NCBI GenBank assembly: GCA_035771165.1
Contig: JAWNZC010000337.1
Span: forward strand, 6,973,501-7,037,500
Origin: Paragorgia papillata
Taxonomy: Eukaryota; Cnidaria; Anthozoa; Scleralcyonacea; Coralliidae
Length of the DNA: 64,000 nucleotides
Direction: 5' to 3'
Shown here piece after piece: positions 59,949 through 64,000 of this stretch. Each line of letters opens with the position of its first letter. The first letter of the stretch is position 1. A program made the translations under genes and the position numbers. Below the pieces are notes generated by a model. It did not search any database. It was given only the letters and a program-made list of their open reading frames with translations, and had not been told where the DNA came from.

Positions 59949-60165
59949 CATGGTCTGGAAACTTGGCAAACTTCAAAGCGTCTATAATGAGCTGTGATTT
60001 TATGTTGAGACGGTCCTAACCGTGCACAAACGTTTGTTTTTCGCTTATTAATATTAAAATAACACGGTTGAGTGATTGAACCTAAATGCTGCTATTGGAT
60101 GATTGCTTCATTATACCTCACCGTGCTAAAAGTTTGCATAAACGTGAACAAAAAAATAGAACCAT
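59949..60165. mobile_element. MITE family A, diverged copy
   Basis: ATGGTCTGGAAACTTGGCAA, ACTTCAAAGCGTCTATAATG, AGCTGTGATTTTATGTTGAG and CACGGTTGAGTGATTGAAC. Its left end is replaced by the repeat block before it; AGTCAATCAAGATATGCA remains at 59742. Confidence 0.8.
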
Positions 60166-60189
60166 TTTATGACTACGATTGCAACTAGT

Positions 60190-60328
60190 TAATCATGTTA
60201 TTCTCATGTGGTTATTTCTGTATATATTTTTAACCAATTTTTAACACACGGCTCTCTGGAAGAGCATTTATGTAAATACAAATTAATGAGACCCCGTGTT
60301 TAAATAAAGTTCATCATCATCATCACCA
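60190..60328 (+). mobile_element. retrotransposon 3' end with (ATC)n tail
   Basis: CACACGGCTCTCTGGAAGAG, GAGACCCCGTGTTTAAATAA, AGTTCATCATCATCATCA is the usual shape of a CR1/L2-like 3' UTR and tail in invertebrates. No coding part remains nearby. Confidence 0.65.
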
Positions 60329-60329
60329 T

Positions 60330-61525
60330 ATGCAACTAAAGGTTGATTTCAACTTCAACTGCATAATAGCAAGTGATTAAAGTGACCCGAGTCTAAATCA
60401 TGGGAAATTACATTTTTTTCCATAAAAGGGTTTGCACAGGTCTCATGAGCTTCATATTCCAGTTCATTCCATAACTCTAGTGGTGGTATGGATTAATGAA
60501 AATTTTTACACTTGTATACCACGCATATCTTTAGAGAAATTGTTTTTATGGTAAACGGCAGATTTAATAATGTAAATTAGATTTTCTGGATTTATTGGAA
60601 AAACTTTGCACGAGGGTATAAAACTTTTCAATAATCAAGACCACCATCCACCAGAGCTGTAACATGAACTAAAATGAAGCTCAAAGCTGCGTTAGAAAAT
60701 CTTTTTATGCAGAAATGCAATTTAATTCGTATAATTTAGACTATTGCGTGATTGGTAAAACCTAGTAAACAAACATAGAATTTTTTTTAAATTTTCCAAT
60801 ATTTATGAGAATTTGGCAAAAATTCCCAGACAGGAAGCAGTAAATCAACTTTTTTTTTACTTGCTTTAACAATATATTTACATGTACAACTGTTAAACAC
60901 ATATGTTAACCCTTTATCTCCGAATGCTCAAAGTAAATTGATATTGTGAAGCACTGTCTTATATATTGACAGTCTACATTTTTTGAATAAGATGTAGGTA
61001 ATTGGACAAACACTGGGGTTATATAATGTAGATAAATAATATATAAATTTGGCCTTAGGCCAAAGTGCGCATGTTGCTATAGTATGTCATGGTAACCACA
61101 ATATTAACAAAAATCAAGTCAAGATGATATTCTGAGTTCTAATGCAATTGAAATAAAAACTCAATAAAATGTGGCACAAGCGAACTAAACGGTACTCGAC
61201 CACGCGTCTTGTCTAGCCTGCGTAGCTTACCGTATTTTGGGGTTTAGGGCGGACGAATACGGGCTGCGGAAAAACTATGCATGTTTGTTTTTTTTGGTTT
61301 CTGCGTCCCGTATATAGAGGACGCGGGTTGCTGATTAGTTAATTCTGATTGAGTCAACAATCTGACAAAATATGCAACCAAACGGCCTACTTTTAGCTTC
61401 GAGCATAGATAAGCTTGACAAACAAGGGAATATATTGAGAATAACTTACAGTCGCGATTGGTACTACTGTATATAACATATTTTAAACAACATTTTGGAT
61501 ACATTACGCTATTAAACAAGACCGA
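60330..61525. other. stretch without assigned gene
   Basis: The upstream PDZ exon was looked for here. The only segment with both strong acceptor and donor is minus 61231-61263 (PVFVRPKPQNT). It contains PVFV, as PDZ-RhoGEF does, but the rest does not continue the PDZ fold, so it is not called. Confidence 0.4.
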
Positions 61526-61529
61526 TTAG

Positions 61530-61850
61530 AATTCAACAAGGACTACCCTGACTGTTATACCGATCAACTATGGCGTACCACAAGGAGCAATACTCTCCCC
61601 ACTTCTCTTTAGCATTTATATTGATGAACTTTCCCCTATACCGAAAACAAGTTCTTTAGTGATCCTATGTAGATGATTCAAAAATGTTTATGTCTTTTCA
61701 TCCCCAAGATTTTGAATCTGCGTTGTCTTCAGTCGAAAACGACCTACATGATATAGCAAAGTGGTGCTGCGAACATAGTGTTTTAGTAAATCCTGAAAAA
61801 CCAAATTATTAGTATTTGGTACTCGGCAATTGTTGAAACAATGGGTAAGT
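61530..61850 (+). pseudogene. reverse transcriptase palm fragment, frameshifted
   Basis: Frame 1 reads INYGVPQGAILSPLLFSIYI and DELSPIPKTSSLV. After a one-base shift it continues YVDDSKMFMSFHPQDFESAL, ENDLHDIAKWCCEHSVLVNP, and after another shift KLLVFGTRQLLKQW. GVPQG and YVDD are the catalytic palm motifs of non-LTR reverse transcriptases (CR1/Jockey group). Two frameshifts and missing flanks make it dead. Confidence 0.9.
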
Positions 61851-61991
61851 TGCCGGTTGCCAGTCCCCGCGCGGTTTCGCAATGCTTTATGGGATCGCTA
61901 GGGGGCAAACAAACTCTGAAACTCGAAGGCGAATATACATAATTCATCGTTGCGAAGCATTTTGTAGTCAAATCTCATCAATATTTACGAC

Positions 61992-62288
61992 ATGTCCGTG
62001 ATTCCTATTGGCAGAAGAGAACTCAATGTTCGTGGTGACGGTAACTGCTTTTATAGAGCTATGGCCCTTGCAATCAACGAGAAGACAGATAGAGATCACT
62101 GCAAAGTCAGAGCGTCGTGTAACAACATGATGGCGTGCTTCCCAGACGTATTTCAACCGCTACTGTTCACGTCCAAGTCCATTCAGGAACATCTGGCGAA
62201 GAGTTGCAAGGATGGTACGTGGGCAGAAACTGTTGATATATTTAGCTGTGCTACTGTTCTTCAGCGAAATATTATGGTGTATTCGACC
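61992..62288 (+). pseudogene. OTU-domain cysteine protease, N-terminal part, interrupted
   Basis: From ATG 61992 the frame has LNVRGDGNCFYRAMALAIN, the DGNC motif with the catalytic Cys of OTU-family deubiquitinase-like proteases, then helices with QEHLAKSCKDGTWAETVDIF and VLQRNIMVYST. A transposon (62289-63352) adds a TAG stop right after the target site. The frame continues in step at 63361 with the rest of the domain. The start is the first ATG and is preceded by stops. Such OTU genes occur in many copies in cnidarian and other invertebrate genomes, some inside transposons, so host gene or element-borne gene is open. Confidence 0.85.
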
Positions 62289-63352
62289 TAGTGCTGTGCG
62301 CCGGAGCGCCGGAGGCCGGAGCTCTGCCGGAGCTCCGGCGTTTTTTGGTCAGCCGGAGCCGGAGCCGGAGTTCTCCCAGCTCCGGCTGGAAATTCAGAAT
62401 GACAAGAAATGTGACAATTTCGAAGAAGCTTCGGTTACAAATAATGGCAACATAGAATTTGTTGAATGCGCATATCATCTGAAGTGTCAAACCATTTCGG
62501 CTACCACAAACGGCCAAATTGCAATAAGTTATTATGTCTGTGATCTATCTTGTCACAGGAAAAGTTGTTATGTCCGTAATACAATCGCAAGCGTCATGCT
62601 TTGATACACTGCATTTGTCATGCGCTGCGTCACTACACATGTCTGTTCATAGCCTGTTGTATTCATGTGCTGTCGAAGTAACGAAATATCCATTTATATT
62701 AGCTTTATGTTTACTTTTTGGATAATAAACGAATCAATAATAGCAGTAGCTGCAGTACATAAATGTGCCTTCATTCTTTCATATAAGAATTAAGAAATAA
62801 AAAAAGTGTTGCATGCCTATATCAATTATCAACTTTTTTAGGGATTATTTGCGTGCCAACGATTGCTCTGTGGAGGCCAGAGAGTGTTTGCGTCGTGCCA
62901 TTTGGCATTGCACACTGTCAAAATGGTTCAATATTAAAGCCATTTAAAGGCTGAGTTGGCTGAGTTCTTTCAATTTTCAAGACTAAGTGCTCTGTAACTC
63001 GATAGATATTTTCTACTAATAAACCAAGTGTTTTGTTTCCTGTTACATGTCATCTGATCATTATCCTAGCTAAATACACAAGCTGTTCCTGCTGTGGCAA
63101 TTTAAGTCCTGAATTGTTGCTAGTTGTCGCATTGCGTTTGCTTGAGTCGCTCGACAGTTTCGCGGCTTTCACGGGGAAAAGACCCTGGGGACAAAGTTGA
63201 GCCGAATAATATCCGGTTGGACTTTATCCCCAGTTGTGAACCAACTTACCAAAGAAGCCGGAGGCCGGAGCCGGAGCCGGATATTTGAGCTGTAAAGCAG
63301 CCGGAGCCGGAGCCGGAGCCGGAGCTGAAAAACCGGAGTTTGCACAGCACTA
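62289..63352. mobile_element. non-autonomous hAT-like transposon in an OTU exon
   Basis: 1,064 bp with 11 bp inverted ends TAGTGCTGTGC and GCACAGCACTA, flanked by a perfect 8 bp duplication ATTCGACC (62281-62288 and 63353-63360). 8 bp duplications with ends of this type are characteristic of hAT transposons. GGAGCC/CCGGAG repeats lie just inside both ends in inverted order (62300-62390 and 63254-63337), likely transposase binding sites. The interior shows no transposase. Confidence 0.92.
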
Positions 63353-63360
63353 ATTCGACC

Positions 63361-64000
63361 ACCAGAGGAAAGTGGATGAAGTTCTATCCGCTGGTAAAGA
63401 CAGCGCCGAAAATCACTTACAATCGACCTTGTGATTGCCCTGTAACGTTGGTGCTGTGGGACGCACATCGTGCTTATAATCACTTCAATCTTCTTCAAGC
63501 CGAGGGTGACTGCTGTTCAGCCCCCAAACCGGAGAATGTTCCGGAAAATATTATTATTGACTTGGTCAATGTAACAGAAGAGTGTGGTGACAAAGACTCA
63601 ACATCACCTTCGTCTTTGGAATCAAAGAAAAAGAAGAAACCAGCGCCTAATACTAGGAAGAGATCCGAAGTTGCTGGGGGAAAAAAGAGAAAGCCTAAGC
63701 AACATGGTTCACCTTCAGGCATTCAAGAAAAAAAAGGCAAACCAAAGAAACTGGGAAAGTCATTTCTTGATGAAATGAGTTCCCCAGTTTCTACCATGCC
63801 ACCACCACCACCATCGGAAGAAAAAGCAAAAAAGAAACAGCCTAAAGTTGTGAAGATGCAGTCTATTCCACCTACACATGTTCAGCAGACCAGTGGTTGT
63901 GACAAAGATTGCAAAGTGGAGGTAGTTGGGAAAAAAGTGAAACGAAAGCACCAGAGTTGCAAAACTGATATACATGTACATGATGTAACCTCACCAAAGC
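63361..64000 (+). pseudogene. OTU protease, C-terminal part and lysine-rich tail (open at window end)
   Basis: 213 codons without a stop from 63361 to 64000, continuing the frame of 61992-62288 once the element and one copy of the duplication are left out. It begins TRGKWMKFYPLVK and has VTLVLWDAHRAYNHFNLLQA, where NHFNLL fits the catalytic histidine end of OTU domains (…H.N.L). After about residue 60 it becomes Lys/Pro/Ser-rich (KKKKKP, PPPPP, nuclear-localisation-like KRKPK). No Met start of its own is convincing. The end lies outside the window. Confidence 0.85.

Noticed and set aside
61231..61263. Possible upstream PDZ exon (PVFVRPKPQNT) with strong splice sites
   Set aside because: PVFV occurs in PDZ-RhoGEF, but the following residues do not continue the PDZ fold and no partner exon was found up to 59587.
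62212..62604. 130-codon plus-strand frame
   Set aside because: It starts in the OTU exon in another frame and continues into the hAT-like element; an overlap artefact.

Overview
This window looks like AT-rich animal nuclear DNA, probably from an anthozoan cnidarian such as a coral. The basis is small exons bounded by GT/AG sites, kilobase introns packed with short inverted-repeat transposons, CR1/L2-like retrotransposon fragments and long microsatellites. No operon, bacterial gene or CRISPR array is visible. The taxon is an inference from this repeat and gene content, not a search result.

The main gene lies on the minus strand from about 59.6 kb down past the left edge. It can be assembled only exon by exon, because the exons are 50 to 210 bases and introns reach about 10 kb. 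The exons, read 5' to 3' on the minus strand, encode the end of a PDZ domain (59530-59587, 55857-55913), a coiled-coil segment (45608-45676, 43554-43604, 34926-34982), two linker exons of which the second carries an acidic motif (27124-27315, 19951-20157), an RGS-like (RGSL) domain (17589 down to 3899) and the first half of a C1 domain (2474-2582). This is the order of the PDZ-RhoGEF/LARG/Drosophila RhoGEF2 family (ARHGEF11/12). The DH-PH catalytic module is expected left of the window, and the start of the gene right of 59.6 kb. By family, it would carry signals from G-alpha-12/13 to RhoA.

At the right end, on the plus strand, an OTU cysteine-protease-like reading frame (61992-62288) is split by a 1,064 bp hAT-type non-autonomous transposon with a perfect 8 bp target duplication. 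The frame resumes at 63361 and stays open to the window edge. Just upstream lies a frameshifted reverse-transcriptase fragment.

Introns are dominated by mobile elements. They include several dispersed inverted-repeat families, elements nested inside elements (near 24.1-25.1, 32.2-33.4, 39.3-40.1 and 42.6-43.4 kb), a PIF/Harbinger-like element inserted in an 81 bp minisatellite, four 3' ends of non-LTR retrotransposons, tRNA-like repeats, a 22 bp minisatellite and large GATA, TA, CTGT, CCTG, CAGA, CCAAA, ATTGT and TTA arrays. A lysine-rich plus-strand reading frame with one apparent frameshift sits inside the PDZ intron. Stretches with nothing recognisable are listed as such.
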